DNA of 64,000 nt from contig CBDIBP010000042.1 in assembly GCA_965276955.1 (NCBI GenBank), positions 62,001 through 126,000 on the forward strand, written 5' to 3'. The notes under the pieces are model-generated. The model saw only the letters and a list, made by a program, of their open reading frames with translations. It was not told the DNA's origin and made no database searches. Shown here one piece after another: positions 34,413 to 45,672 of the stretch. The position numbers and the translations under genes are program-made. The stretch is from JABDEZ01 sp965276955 (lineage in GTDB: Bacteria > Bacteroidota > Bacteroidia > Chitinophagales > Chitinophagaceae). The stretch's first letter is position 1, and the number at the start of each line of letters is the position of its first letter.

Positions 34413-35081
34413 ATGAAATACACACTCTTTTCATTTTTATTGTTTTTCACTTGTGCCTTCATTTCTTGCGCACAAGACAAGCATACTGATAAACAAGCTA
34501 CAGTAAAAGAAGAAGTACCAAAAGATCTTTCAAAATACAAAACGGCAACATTTGCTGCTGGTTGTTTTTGGCACGAAGAGGCGCTTTTTAAAAGTATCAA
34601 GGGCGTAGCTGCGGCTGTTTCCGGATATGCCGGTGGTACCACAAAAGACCCCACCTATGACGAAGTGGAGACAGGTAATACCGGCCATGCAGAAAGTGTG
34701 CTGGTATACTACGATAGCTCTAAAATTTCTTACCCTGCGCTGCTGAAGGTCTATTTTGAATCGATGGAAGACCCTACTCAGGTAAACGGGCAGGGTCCCG
34801 ATGAGGGTACGCAATATCGCTCAATAGTGTTTTATAACAACCCCGTTGAAGAACAATATGCAGACCAATTGATAGCACAAATGAATCGGTCGCGAAAGTA
34901 TAGCAAGGTCATTGCGGCACAAGTAGTGCCATTTACTAAATTCTGGGAAGCGGAAAGGTATCATCAAAATTATGTACAGTTGCATCCTGATGAACCTTAT
35001 GTGCATAATGTTTCTATCCGCGATGTTCGCAGGTACCAGGAGGCTCATCCTGAAATGATAAAGCCTGGTGCTAAGCTGTAG
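34413..35081 (+). CDS. msrA: Peptide-methionine (S)-S-oxide reductase, lipoprotein form
   Basis: A 222-residue protein that reduces methionine-S-sulfoxide in damaged proteins. The N-terminus has a lipoprotein signal (MKYTLFSFLLFFTCAFISC, lipobox cysteine 19), so it acts in the periplasm or at the outer membrane. The catalytic motif is AAGCFW with C51. Further family motifs are SGYAGGTTKDPTYDEV, GHAESVLVYYD and QYRSIVFY. The ATG at 34413 is used because an in-frame ATG at 34392 adds residues ahead of an already complete signal peptide. Confidence 0.95.
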   Translation: MKYTLFSFLLFFTCAFISCAQDKHTDKQATVKEEVPKDLSKYKTATFAAGCFWHEEALFKSIKGVAAAVSGYAGGTTKDPTYDEVETGNTGHAESVLVYYDSSKISYPALLKVYFESMEDPTQVNGQGPDEGTQYRSIVFYNNPVEEQYADQLIAQMNRSRKYSKVIAAQVVPFTKFWEAERYHQNYVQLHPDEPYVHNVSIRDVRRYQEAHPEMIKPGAKL

Positions 35082-35119
35082 ACAGAAAATTAATGTCTAA
35101 CTGTAAGAGCTGTGAGCTT

Positions 35120-35869
35120 TTAATGTATCTTATTGAGATACGTTGGAGATATATCTTTTCGGGCGTGCATCAGTCTTTCGTATTCTACTATGCCCTTTTC
35201 ATACGGCACTTGTTCTAAGCGGGGCACTTGCCTTATAGAACCCATAATAGTACCGCACCGTAAAAAATATATCTTTCCAAATTTCAGGTCAATGGTAGTC
35301 GATACCCTATATTCGGTCTCTGCAGAAAATTTGGTAGCACCTTCCTTATAGATCTTTAATGGCACCTTAGAGCGGTTTCTTACATGGCATACTACCGAAT
35401 CGTTCATATAGAGGTCGTAGCCGGGTTGAAAGGTAATAGTATCCGTTAAACGGTATACATATAGCAGTGCAAAATGGTCTGTATCGCTTAGTTGGGTAAT
35501 TGTAGAGTCCCCAGCATCGCTATTGATATTATATTCAGGCAGCGTTGGAGTGTAATAGATATCTGCCTTTATTTTATAACACTTGCCTACGAAAACAGGT
35601 GTTATCAGTTCCGTTATCTTTACTATATTACCGCCAATTACTTTGGCTTTGTCTTTTGCCTGGGCTATTATATCATCGTAGGCGCAGTGTAGTTGTGTGC
35701 TGTTGTTGCCCAGTTTTATTGTTCCTAATTTTTTAGCATTGGCAGGAACCTGTATATTTAGGGGTAATACAATAACTTTACCTGCAATTGTTTGTGGCAT
35801 TTGCGCATTCGCACTTATACCTAAGAATGATAAACATACGAACATGAGTACTTTAGTGAGCAGCTTCAT
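35120..35869 (-). CDS. Exported protein of unknown function
   Basis: A 249-residue protein from the ATG at 35869, with signal peptide MKLLTKVLMFVCLSFLG followed by ISANAQ, so probably periplasmic or outer-membrane. The mature part is beta-rich (KVIVLPLNIQVPANAKKLGT, YLLYVYRL-like strands) and ends ISPTYLNKIH. No motif is recognised. A longer in-frame start at 35944 would bury the signal peptide. It diverges from the DUF4337 gene, with starts about 96 bases apart. Confidence 0.75.
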   Translation of the reverse strand: MKLLTKVLMFVCLSFLGISANAQMPQTIAGKVIVLPLNIQVPANAKKLGTIKLGNNSTQLHCAYDDIIAQAKDKAKVIGGNIVKITELITPVFVGKCYKIKADIYYTPTLPEYNINSDAGDSTITQLSDTDHFALLYVYRLTDTITFQPGYDLYMNDSVVCHVRNRSKVPLKIYKEGATKFSAETEYRVSTTIDLKFGKIYFLRCGTIMGSIRQVPRLEQVPYEKGIVEYERLMHARKDISPTYLNKIH

Positions 35870-35964
35870 TTGGCGAAAGTAAGTATAAAATATGCCCCAT
35901 ATAATGTGTGCAGAAAGTGAGCTGTATGATAATATTTTGTTCATAAATAATATTGTTTGATCCT

Positions 35965-36501
35965 ATGGAAGAAATGGAAGATCCTACGGAACAACTGCAG
36001 GAGAAGATACACGAGCTGGCTGAAGAAGAAAAAAAAGAACGGTGGATGTTTCATGTGGCGCTGTCTACGGCCATTATAGCTGTTTTTGCTGCCATAAGTG
36101 GCTTGCTGGGAGGCGACCATGCCAATGAAGCGGTTATGGAGCAAATGAAAGCCTCTGACCATTGGGCATATTACCAGGCAAAAAGTATAAAAGCTGAGAT
36201 AGCCGCTTCCGGCAACAAGATATTAATGGCTACTGGTAATAAAATAAGTGATAGCGACCTGCATAAACTTGAAGTGTATGAAGAGCAGAAGAAAGAGATA
36301 ATGAATGTTGCCCATGAAAATGAAAAGGCATCAGAAGCCCACCTGTCGCGTCACCGTATATTAGCGCAGGCTGTCACTTTTTTTCAGATCGCCATTGCAA
36401 TATCTGCAATATCCATATTGTCCAGGAAAAGGCTATTATGGGTGGCAAGCATGGTAATTGCAGCAGCAGGGATCTTTTTTTTAGTACAAGGAATTGTTTA
36501 G
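35965..36501 (+). CDS. DUF4337 membrane protein
   Basis: A 178-residue protein. An acidic N-terminal stretch (EEMEDPTEQLQEKIHELAEE) precedes one membrane helix (VALSTAIIAVFAAISGLLGG), a ~90-residue helical region (WAYYQAKSIKAEIAASG) and two closely spaced C-terminal helices. This arrangement and WAYYQAKSIK-type sequence fit DUF4337. Function is unknown. The ATG at 35965 is preferred over a TTG four codons upstream. Confidence 0.85.
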   Translation: MEEMEDPTEQLQEKIHELAEEEKKERWMFHVALSTAIIAVFAAISGLLGGDHANEAVMEQMKASDHWAYYQAKSIKAEIAASGNKILMATGNKISDSDLHKLEVYEEQKKEIMNVAHENEKASEAHLSRHRILAQAVTFFQIAIAISAISILSRKRLLWVASMVIAAAGIFFLVQGIV

Positions 36502-36592
36502 GGTAACAAACCATTAGTTTTCTTCTTTCGTAAGTAGTAAATAGATGGCAGGTGTTGTATTGAGCGAAATTGTAAGTTTTTAAATAAAAGGT

Positions 36593-38595
36593 GTGTTCAT
36601 TGGGATAAGGAGAAAGATATTTAGCCTATTTTGTTTGGCACTACTTCCTGTATTAATGTACGGGCAGCCCCATATTGCCCAAAAAATAAGTGCATTGCAC
36701 CGCGCCTCGTCCGATTCGGATAAAATAAGTGTTTATAATGCTATCGTTAATGAATACATGTATACTCACCCCGATTCTGCTATTTATTATGCAGAGCAGG
36801 GAATGGAATATTCCATAAAGCGCAAATATTGGTTGGGTCAGGGTATCATGGTAGGCCAATTGGGTGTCATCGACGGCGCCCAGGGAAGGTTGATACTGGG
36901 CCGTAAACGGTTAGCTGATGCTTTGGAGATATTTAAAGAAGTAGATTATAGCATTGGCATAGCTGATGCCAATAATGGGTTGGGTGTCATAGAAGCGAAA
37001 AATGGCAATTACGAAGCTGCGACCAAGTACTTCTTCACCGCATTAAAGATCAATGAGAATATTAAGAATGTTGCAGGTATCAGCCAGACGTATCTGAAAC
37101 TTGGAGCGCTGAATGAGCAAAATGACGAGCTCGATAAAGCGCTTGATTATTATAAAAAGGTAAAAGAACTCAGCTCAAGTCTTCCCTTCTCTGAATCCAA
37201 TATCATGTTTTACAACAATATAGGTGTTGTGTATGACAAGTTGGGGCAGTATAGTAAAGCCATTGGTTATTTTCAAGAGGGGCTCGATAAAAGCAACAAG
37301 CCTGAATATGCAGGTATGCGTATACTGCTCTACATAAACATGGGCATCACGTACGACCATATGGACAGTACAGATAAAGCTATAGCCTACCAGACCAAGG
37401 CACTTGAAATAACCAGGGAGAATAATTTGCCCGAAGAAGAAGCAAGATCATTGGTGAGCCTGGCATCTATTTTAGATAAAAAGGACCCCGAAAAGAGCCT
37501 ATTGTATCTTAAACAGGCTTTTGATATAACCCAGACAATAGGGCAGAAACAACTGGAAGTAAATATTTATGACCAGATTGGCAAGTATACATAAGGCCCA
37601 GGGCAAGTATAAAGAATCGCTCGATGACCTTGAAAAAAGCCATGCGCTTAAAGACAGTTTGTATACGGTAGAGAAGGCGAGGGAAGTAGGAACCTGGAAG
37701 CTACATACAACCTGGACAAGACAAAGAGACCATAAAACACCTGGAAGTAGAAAGTAAAAAAAATGCCCTTCAGCGCGATATTATTTTATATATAGCCGGG
37801 TCGGTCATCTTTATGTTCCTCATTTTTGCTATTTACTATCGCAATACGCGCCTGCTCAATGGCAAATTAATGGCCAGCAAACCCAGCTACAGGAAATGAA
37901 TACAGTAAAGGATAAGATATTTTCTATTATTGGCCATGACCTCAGGTCGCCGATGAACGGTATAATAGGAATGCTTGATCTGCTGGAGAATGATACCACT
38001 GGTCTGGACCCGGAAGAGCTACGAGAGATCTTTAACAGGCTGAACACACATAGTAAAGCATCGTTGGATACGCTGGATAAATTGCTTTATTGGGGGCAGT
38101 CGCGTATAAAAGGTATAGCCTTGGAGCAAAAAGAATTTGAGGTAAGCGATATTATAAAGAACAACTTTAGTTTGCTGCGTGAAGCTGCTGCCAATAAAGG
38201 AGTTACGTTCATAGACCATGTACCTGCACGTGTTGTTGTTTATGCCGACCCCTACACATTTCGATTTTGTGCTGCGCAATTTACTTTCTAATGCTATCAA
38301 GTTTTGCAATCGCAACGGCAGTGTTGAAGTGCATATAGAAAAAAGCCTGATGCCATACTATGTTATCTTTGCAGTAAAGGATGATGGTATAGGTATGAGC
38401 AGCAAAGTGAAGGATAGTATTTTCGAAGCTTTTAATACCAGCAGAGAAGGTACGGCAAGAGAAAAAGGTACCAGCATAGGCTTAATGCTATGTAAAGAAT
38501 TCATCACTGAGAATGGCGGTAAAATATGGGTGGAAAGTGAAGATGGCAGAGGGGCTACGTTCTATTTCTCTTTAAAGGCCGGCGTTACAGGATAG
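36593..38595 (+). pseudogene. TPR-containing histidine kinase, broken by five indels
   Basis: The parts make one kinase. A signal peptide (start GTG 36593) and six or more tetratricopeptide repeats run to about 37590; one membrane helix (ILYIAGSVIFMFLIFAIYYR) is near 37800. The HisKA box IIGHDLRSPMNGIIG is near 37925, and HATPase motifs VLRNLLSNAIKFC, VKDDGIGMS and GTSIGLMLCKEFI follow. The frame changes near 37590 (+1), 37693 (-1), 37727 (-1), 37864 (-1) and at cccc 38249-38252 (+1). Net change is -1, and 2003 + 1 is an exact 668 codons. Real decay or poor sequence; the second is favoured because neighbours show the same pattern. Confidence 0.75.
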
Positions 38596-38686
38596 CTTTG
38601 GGTCTGCGGGTATATGATTGCGGGAGTAACTTTATTTTTATCTATTTTTTACAATAATTATCTAATAATAAGTCGGGCAGTTATAG

Positions 38687-38694
38687 TATTTTTG
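38687..38694 (+). promoter_or_regulatory. Possible -7 element (TATTTTTG) of carA
   Basis: A perfect TAnnTTTG box ending eight bases before the carA ATG at 38703. If used, the message would have almost no leader. No clear -33 box. Confidence 0.4.
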
Positions 38695-38702
38695 CACCCA
38701 TT

Positions 38703-39818
38703 ATGGCTGTTCCTCAATTTGAAACTCCCGCATTGCTGCTGCTTGAAGACGGCACTCTCCTTAAAGGAATATCATTTGGCGCTAAAGGTACTTGTGGAGG
38801 CGAGATCTGCTTCAACACAGGTATGACCGGCTACCAGGAGGTGTTTACTGATCCATCCTATACCGGCCAGGTGCTTATTATGAATAATGTGTACATAGGC
38901 AACTATGGTACAAAAGATGAGGATATAGAGTCTGATTCCGTAAAGATACAAGGGCTTATCTGTAAGAATATCACCAACCGCTACTCCCGTTTCAAGGCTA
39001 ATGACAGCCTGGAGAACTACCTGGTAAAGAACAATATAGTAGCCATACACGATGTGGATACACGTGCACTGGTGCAGCACATACGCAGCAAAGGCGCTAT
39101 GAACTGTATCATCTCTACCGAGATAACAGACCTGGCAGGCCTGCAGGCCGAGCTGGATAAGGTGCCGGATATGAGTGGTCTGGAACTTTCTTCTACAATT
39201 TCTACAAAAGAACCATATACACTGGGCAACCCTGATGCTATGCTAAGAATAGCTGTAAATGGACTATGGTGTGAAAACAAATATATTGCAGAACCTTACC
39301 AACCGTGGGGCATATGTAAAGGTATTCCCAGCCAAGACCGACATGGCGACCCTACAAGAATTTAAGCCACATGGTTTCTTTATTTCTAACGGCCCTGGCG
39401 ACCCCGCATCAATGGAGTATGCAGTGACCACAGTAAAGGAGATATTAACCACCGGCAAACCATTGTTTTGGTATATGCCTGGGCCACCAGCTGCTTTGCA
39501 GAGGCCAATGGTATACCTACCTATAAAATGCACCATGGTCACCGTGGGCTCAACCACCCTGTAAAGAACCTAATAACAGGTAGGTCCGAGATCACTACCC
39601 AGAACCACGGTTTTGGCGTAGACCCTGAAGCCATAAAGAACAACGACAACGTAGAGATCACACATGTGAACCTTAACGATGGCAGCATAGAAGGAATCAG
39701 GATAAAAGATAAAAAAGCTTTCTCTGTGCAGTATCATCCGGAGGCTACACCAGGTCCGCACGATTCTCGCTACCTGTTCGACGACTTTATCAAGATGATC
39801 GAAGAGGATATGAAGTAG
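38703..39818 (+). pseudogene. carA: Carbamoyl-phosphate synthase small subunit, three one-base insertions
   Basis: Family motifs are present across three frames: GMTGYQEVFTDPSYTGQVLI at the N-terminus, FISNGPGDPASMEYAVTTV, and QYHPEATPGPHDSRYLFDDF at the end. Extra bases in aaa 39257-39259, tttt 39466-39469 and ttt 39495-39497 break it; removing them restores the glutaminase motif LFGICLGHQLLAEANG with its catalytic cysteine. The span of 1116 bases minus three equals 371 codons, the normal size. The enzyme supplies carbamoyl phosphate for arginine and pyrimidines and is essential in minimal growth, so I take it to be an intact gene with sequence errors. carB is not in the window. Confidence 0.9.
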
Positions 39819-39916
39819 AGGAGCGTAACTTTTTTTATAAGCAGTATAGTATAGAACGGTCGTTGCAGGCGTTTTGCCGATCGGTTCATTTTTTTACAAA
39901 CATATTCCGGTGAAAA

Positions 39917-40879
39917 ATGAAGAATGAAAAAGTCCTGATATTGGGCGCTTGCGGCCAGATAGGTGTAGAGCTTACGTACGCATTAAGGAACGTATATGGC
40001 AACAATAACGTAATAGCAACAGACATACAAGAGGAGCATCACCTGCTGAAAGGCACAGGCCCTTTTTACCATCTTAATGTTATGGATTCGGTAGGTATCC
40101 TGTCGATTATAAAAAAAGAGAACATTACCCAGGTATACCTGTTGGCAGCTCTTTTATCGGCTACCGGCGAAAAAGACCCTAAGCGCGCCTGGGATATCAA
40201 TATGCAAAGCCTGCTGCAGGTGCTTGATATTGCTGTGCAGGAGAAACTGACCCGAGTATACTGGCCAAGCTCTATAGCTGTGTTTGGCGCTACCACGCCA
40301 CGAGATAATACACCACAGAAGACCATTGTAGAGCCACGCACAGTATATGGTATCAGCAAATACGCAGGCGAGTTGTGGTGCCAGTACTACCGCCAGCGCT
40401 GGGGGCTTGATGTGCGTAGCCTGCGCTATCCCGGCCTCATTAGCTGGAAGGGTGAACCCGGCGGCGGCACTACCGACTATGCAGTAGACATCTATTACGA
40501 GGCATTGCAGCATGGCCACTATACCTGCTTCCTATCAGAGAACACCTACCTGCCCATGATGTATATGGACGATGCTATACGCGGCACAATAGAGCTGATG
40601 GAAGCGCCACAGGAAAAAATAAGAACAGCTATGGCATACAATATAGGTGCTATGAGTTTTTCACCAAAAGAAATAGCAGCCTCCATACTGTACCATATTC
40701 CAGAATTTAAAATAGACTATGCGCCCGATTTCAGGCAGCAGATAGCAGATGGCTGGCCCAAAAGTATAGATGACAGCGATGCTCGTGCCGACTGGGGCTG
40801 GCAACACAATTTCGACCTCCACCGTATGAGCAACGATATGCTGAAGCACCTTAAGGACAAGCTGGCACTGACAGTATAA
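39917..40879 (+). CDS. L-threonine 3-dehydrogenase, SDR (epimerase-like) type
   Basis: A 320-residue extended SDR. The NAD motif GACGQIG is at residues 10-16 and the catalytic Tyr-Lys pair is Y144 and K148 (VYGISKYAGELWC). Threonine-dehydrogenase features are YHLNVMDSVGILSII, PGLISWKGEPGGGTTDYAVDIYY and YLPMMYMDDAIRGTIELM. It oxidises threonine to 2-amino-3-oxobutyrate, usually followed by 2-amino-3-ketobutyrate CoA ligase, which is not here. Intact although it lies between two broken genes. A terminator follows. Confidence 0.9.
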   Translation: MKNEKVLILGACGQIGVELTYALRNVYGNNNVIATDIQEEHHLLKGTGPFYHLNVMDSVGILSIIKKENITQVYLLAALLSATGEKDPKRAWDINMQSLLQVLDIAVQEKLTRVYWPSSIAVFGATTPRDNTPQKTIVEPRTVYGISKYAGELWCQYYRQRWGLDVRSLRYPGLISWKGEPGGGTTDYAVDIYYEALQHGHYTCFLSENTYLPMMYMDDAIRGTIELMEAPQEKIRTAMAYNIGAMSFSPKEIAASILYHIPEFKIDYAPDFRQQIADGWPKSIDDSDARADWGWQHNFDLHRMSNDMLKHLKDKLALTV

Positions 40880-40913
40880 GAGTTAGCTTATTACGTTCAA
40901 CAAACTTTCAAGT

Positions 40914-40945
40914 AGCCCTGGCCCTCAAACCTGGGCTCTTTTTTT
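40914..40945 (+). terminator. Intrinsic terminator after threonine dehydrogenase
   Basis: agccctgg and cctgggct form a stem with one mismatch around ccctcaaa-type loop bases, followed by a run of seven Ts. Confidence 0.75.
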
Positions 40946-41059
40946 ATAGCCCACCAAGATTGGTAGAACTACGTATCAGGGCTATTACCGCATCCAGATG
41001 ATCAAGCGCTTTTTAGCCAATGTAAAATGTAGCTATATTTAGGGTCTCAAACATAGGCA

Positions 41060-41762
41060 ATGTCCAAACCTAAACTTGTAGTGCTCACGGGTGCTGGTAT
41101 TAGTGCCGAGAGTGGCTTTGCGCACCTTCCGTGATAGTGATGGGCCTGTGGGAAGGCTACAATATTGAAGACGTGGCCACTCCCCGTGCCTGGCACAAGG
41201 ATCCAGCTTTGGTGCTCGACTTCTACAACATGCGTCGCAAGGATATACTGAATGCCCAACCTAATGCTGCTCACATAGGGCTTGCAGCGCTACAGGCCAA
41301 CTATGACGTGCACATCATTACACAGAATATTGACGACCTGCATGAGCGCGGAGGAAGTACCAAAGTGCTCCACCTGCATGGTGAGATACTAAAGGATGCG
41401 TGGCGAGCACCACGAGCATGATGAGCGCTATACCTATCCCATAACAGGTGATATTCAACTGGGTGATGTAAATGAAAAAGGCAGTCAGTTGGCGGCCGCA
41501 TATAGTGTGGTTCGAGGAGGCAGTGCCAGCCATAGAGCAGGCTATTCCTATTATGCAAGCCGCCGATGTGTTCGTACTCATTGGTACATCGCTTAACGTA
41601 TACCCGGCCGCTGGTCTTGTGGATTATGTGGCAGCCGACGTGAAAAAGTATATTATTGATAAAAGGATACCGCCAGTAAAGCGCTACAACAATATTATCA
41701 ATATAGAAATGCCCGCCACAGAAGGCATAGAAGAATTGAGACGTTTACTTTTGGGTGAATAG
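41060..41762 (+). pseudogene. cobB: Sirtuin (NAD-dependent deacylase), four one-base insertions
   Basis: The N-terminus MSKPKLVVLTGAGISAESG is the sirtuin GAGxS motif. Later pieces give ITQNIDDLHERGGS with VLHLHGEI (catalytic histidine), VWFEEAVP, FVLIGTSLNVYPAAGLV and YIIDK. Extra bases near ttt 41117-41119, ggg 41142-41144, gg 41394-41395 and gg 41491-41492 explain all frame changes, and 703 minus 4 gives exactly 233 codons. Restored sequence at the second and third sites reads LRTFRDSDGLWEG and HGEILKMRGEH, typical of class III sirtuins. Probably functional with sequence errors. Confidence 0.85.
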
Positions 41763-41874
41763 GGGGCGGCCTATTGGGTTGGAAGATCTTTAAAAAGATC
41801 ATTATGATATGGGGTTAAATACGAAAAAGCATCCTACCTTCAAACATAGTTTAAAGAGAGATCAAGAGTTATAG

Positions 41875-44800
41875 ATGCACAAATACTGTTCATTAATATT
41901 TTTCTGCATTTTTATCCCATTTATTACTAAAGGTCAGTTCGCTCATCAGTCTAATTTTACGATATACAATGGTTTGCCTTCTGATCATGTGTACTACATA
42001 TTGAACGACAGCTACGGTTATTTATGGATGGCTACCACCGAAGGCGTGGTCAGGTACAATGGTTATTCTTTTAAAACCTATAACCAGTCCGACGGGCTTC
42101 CCAATAATGATGTCTGGTATTTGTTCGAGGATAATAAAAAGAGGATGTGGCTATCTACTCTTTCGACCGACCTTGGATATATCTATAATGGAAGATATAA
42201 GAAAATATACATTCAGGATTACTGATGCCAGAATGCTTCCCACATATATGACGAATACAAGTTCGGGTATTATTTTCTCTAACCTCTGTCGGAAGAACGA
42301 TTTGAATTCCCAAATTTGTCTGGAACGGAACGACACATTATATAGCTATTGTTTGTTAGAGCCCTCACCCGGAATTGACCTTAACAGTGGTGGCTACTTC
42401 ATAAATAATAAAAAAGAGAGCTTTATGCCACGACGTATACAGCTAACGACATTTATTCTATCAAGCTAAACGGGCCCAGTATTAGTGTACGTAAGGTGGT
42501 TTCAAATATCGGTCATGCAGGGAGGAGTCTGAACATGTCTGATTACGTGTATGGTGATTTTTATATCACTTATATTAAACCAATATTGTCCGAAACCCCA
42601 GTACTATAATGAGTATTTAAGCGTTATACGATCTAAAAAAAGGTACCCGGGACAGGTTAGAATTAAAAAAAAATGAACATGAGCATGTGATTCTCACGGA
42701 GAGTATCGGGAACATATTGCACGTGATAACAGACAAGAATATTTATAAGTACGACTCAGTGTTAAGTTTGTTGCAGATAATTCCTAATAGAAGTCTTGTA
42801 AAGGACGGGGATGCAGCCCGGAATGTTATTGCATTAATAGATGATCCATTTTGGGGTAGATGTGTCGGAACAGCCACAAATGGTGCATATATAGACTTTG
42901 GAAAACAAAATAGTTTTAAAAAGTCCAGTATATTATTGTCAGGGTATACATACGCTGGCAGGAGTGCTGATTCAGTAAATTTCTGGTGGAACAAACAGGA
43001 CAATAAACTGATGAGTATCGGTGATAACGGAAAAACACACACTCAGGCTTTCCCTGAATTTTCTAATGTGAAGATAATTTCATGCGATAACAGGAGGTCC
43101 TTACTATTATCTAATATACGTCAGTATTGGTATGATAATAAGAGCGGCAAAGTGAGCTCATTTTTCTCATCTGTGGATAGTATTGTCGTGGACCGATCGG
43201 TACGAAAGATCAACGTTAAAAATGCTTATATAAATGCCAAAAATGGTGTATGCATAGGTAACAACTATTTTTTGCTGTTTGCCAATCACTTCATGAAATA
43301 TTCATTTGCTGGGCAGTTAGTTTATGCTGAAAATATAGATGAATATAAATACAAGTACATATTCTATGACCCGGTGCGAAAGCAAGTTTGGGCATACAAT
43401 GAAGACAAAATACTCATTTATGACCAGGTCAGCAGTAAGAAAACTTTTATCAATAGGAAGGCTTTAGATCTGTTGCACATTTCAAAAGTGGAACAGTTGC
43501 TTTTTGACGACAAAAATGGGAACATCTTCATAAAAGATCAAAATAACTTTTTCATTTTTGATGATCATACGCTTCATTGTAAAGAATTGTTTACTGACCA
43601 TACGCTCATCAATAGCCGTTTTTATTTGTTTGGAGACATGCTAATAGGCACTGGAAAATTTGGTGTGTTTTTTAGTAAGATCTTAGGGCCTGCAAATGTA
43701 TCTACCCCGTACTTATATAGAAATGTAAAAAACGACCAGTATCAATATATCTATGATGTTTCCACGTCTTCTAAAGAGGTCTTGTTAAATACCGATAAGG
43801 GAACTTACAGCATACCGATGCTACTAAATGTGAAAGGCAGTAATTCTGCGGATCTGGGAAAGTATAGATTGATCTTGAATTACCAGGATAGTATTTTGGC
43901 CCTTAAGGATGGCGATACAATAAATATAAAGCAATTTGCTACATCACTAAATTTCGATGTGATAAATCCTTTGGGCAGTGGCACACCTAAATACGCCTAT
44001 CGTTTTGGTTCGGAAAACGCTGGCGTTCACGTGCTTAATGCTGGTGATTTTACGTTGCCAAAGGTAACCCCGGACAACTACTATGTGCTATACCTGAATG
44101 TGTACGACGACGTTTGGAAAAGTAAAACTATCAAACTCATTCTATACGTCCAGCCCTATTGGTGGCAGTCGTCATTTAGCCGAAGAGCGATCTTATTGTC
44201 TGCGCTTATTTTGCTTACGCTGATAGTTGTTATGGCAATATATATTACACGACGAATAGAGGAGCAGAAGAACAGAAAACACAGCCTGCAGTTAGGGCTT
44301 GAGTTGAGAGCGGTATACGCGCAATTAAACCCTCACTTCATTTTCAATAGCCTTAACCTCACACTCTACCTTATTTCTAAGAACAAGCTCGACGACGCAT
44401 ATACCCATGTGCTTAAGTTCTCTGGTTTGTTACGGGCCTATCTCAGATCCTGCCGCAACAGGTTCATTACAATTGCCGACGAAGCTACCAACATAGGCAA
44501 TTATATACAATTGCAGCAAATGAGGTTTGATAACATTTTTACTTATGAGATCATTATTGACCCCCAGCTTTCACCGGTCGCTACAAAAATACCAGCGCTT
44601 ATTTTACAGCCTATTGTAGAAAATGCCATCAATCATGGTTTGTTACCTAAAGGCAAGGGAGGGCACCTGGTCATTGAATTTATAAAGCAGGAAAATAAAG
44701 CTATTACTATTAACGTTGATGACAACGGTGTAGGAAGGAAACATGCAGCGGAAATTAGTGTACCGGAACTTAAGAAAGCGGACTCTTATGGTTCTGGCCT

Positions 44801-44936
44801 TACAGACGAACTGATCGATATATTCAATAGATATGAGAATGCTGGCATAGAACTGAATTATATAGACAAAGAGTTCCCATTGACAGGAACAAAAGTCCAG
44901 ATAGAAATAAAAAATCCCAACTACAATGCAAGATAA
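41875..44936 (+). pseudogene. LytS-type sensor kinase with N-terminal propeller, four indels
   Basis: About 1019 residues after repair. It has a signal peptide, then Reg_prop-like units (NGLPSDHVYYILNDSYGYLW, DGLPNNDVWYLFEDNKKRMW), a Y_Y_Y-like domain (YAYRFGSENAGVHVLN, YYVLYLNVYDDVW), one membrane helix (AILLSALILLTLIVVMAIYI) and a histidine-kinase domain of the LytS type: H in QLNPHFIFNSLN, IVENAINHGLLP and DDNGVG. Indels near 42216 (+1), 42420 (-1), cccc 42596-42599 (+1) and a9 42665-42673 (+1) break residues ~110-260 only; the frame from 42687 is intact. It overlaps the response regulator by 11 bases, making a two-component operon. Confidence 0.82.
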
Positions 44937-45672
44937 ATACAGATGTATCATAATAGATGATGAAGAATATGCGGTAGATCTGCTGGTTTCACGACTGCTA
45001 ATACTGAATAAGAACGTAGAGGTGATACATACATATACAGACTGGACCAACGCCCTGGAAGGGCTGCGGCAGTACGAATGCGATATATTGTTCCTTGATA
45101 TTTCTATGCGGGAAAGAAGCGGTATGGATCTCCTCAAACTGATGCCTGGTATAAAGAGTGAGGTCATTTTTGTTACTGCTTATTCTGAGTATGCTATAAA
45201 TGCATTTAAGTTATCAGCCACGGGATATGTACTGAAACCGATAGACGACGTGGATCTGGCACAAGCGCTCAATAGAGCAATAGAAAATGTGCAGACCAAG
45301 AGGCTGGCTGCGCGAACAATTGTGCCAAATGCAGTGCCCAATAAAATAGGCATACCCAATCAAAAGTCTATAGTTTATGTAGACACCAATGATATACTAT
45401 ATCTGGAAGCTACCAATACCTATACCAAACTGGTAATGAAAAATGAGGATCTGCTTTGCTCTTACAATTTGGGGAAGTACAAGCCGTTGTTGCCCGAAAG
45501 TATTTTTTACCAGATACACAGGTCTTACATTGTGAACCTCAACTACATCAGCAGGTACGAGAATGCCGGGTATATTATTATGCACAACCGTCAGGAAATA
45601 CCTGTGTCGAAGAATATACGGGAAGAGTTCTTAAAACTGTTCAACCGCGTTATTATTCCCAGCGGCAAGTAG
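44926..45672 (+). CDS. LytTR response regulator
   Basis: A 248-residue protein with a receiver domain (acidic pocket D11/D12, phospho-acceptor D58 in DILFLDISM, lysine 104 in YVLKPID) and a C-terminal LytTR DNA-binding domain (about 145-248; ILYLEATNTYTKLVM, IHRSYIVNLNYISRYE). The start overlaps the end of the LytS-type kinase gene, which is its cognate sensor. LytTR regulators bind direct repeats near target promoters; targets cannot be seen here. Confidence 0.93.
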   Translation: MQDKYRCIIIDDEEYAVDLLVSRLLILNKNVEVIHTYTDWTNALEGLRQYECDILFLDISMRERSGMDLLKLMPGIKSEVIFVTAYSEYAINAFKLSATGYVLKPIDDVDLAQALNRAIENVQTKRLAARTIVPNAVPNKIGIPNQKSIVYVDTNDILYLEATNTYTKLVMKNEDLLCSYNLGKYKPLLPESIFYQIHRSYIVNLNYISRYENAGYIIMHNRQEIPVSKNIREEFLKLFNRVIIPSGK

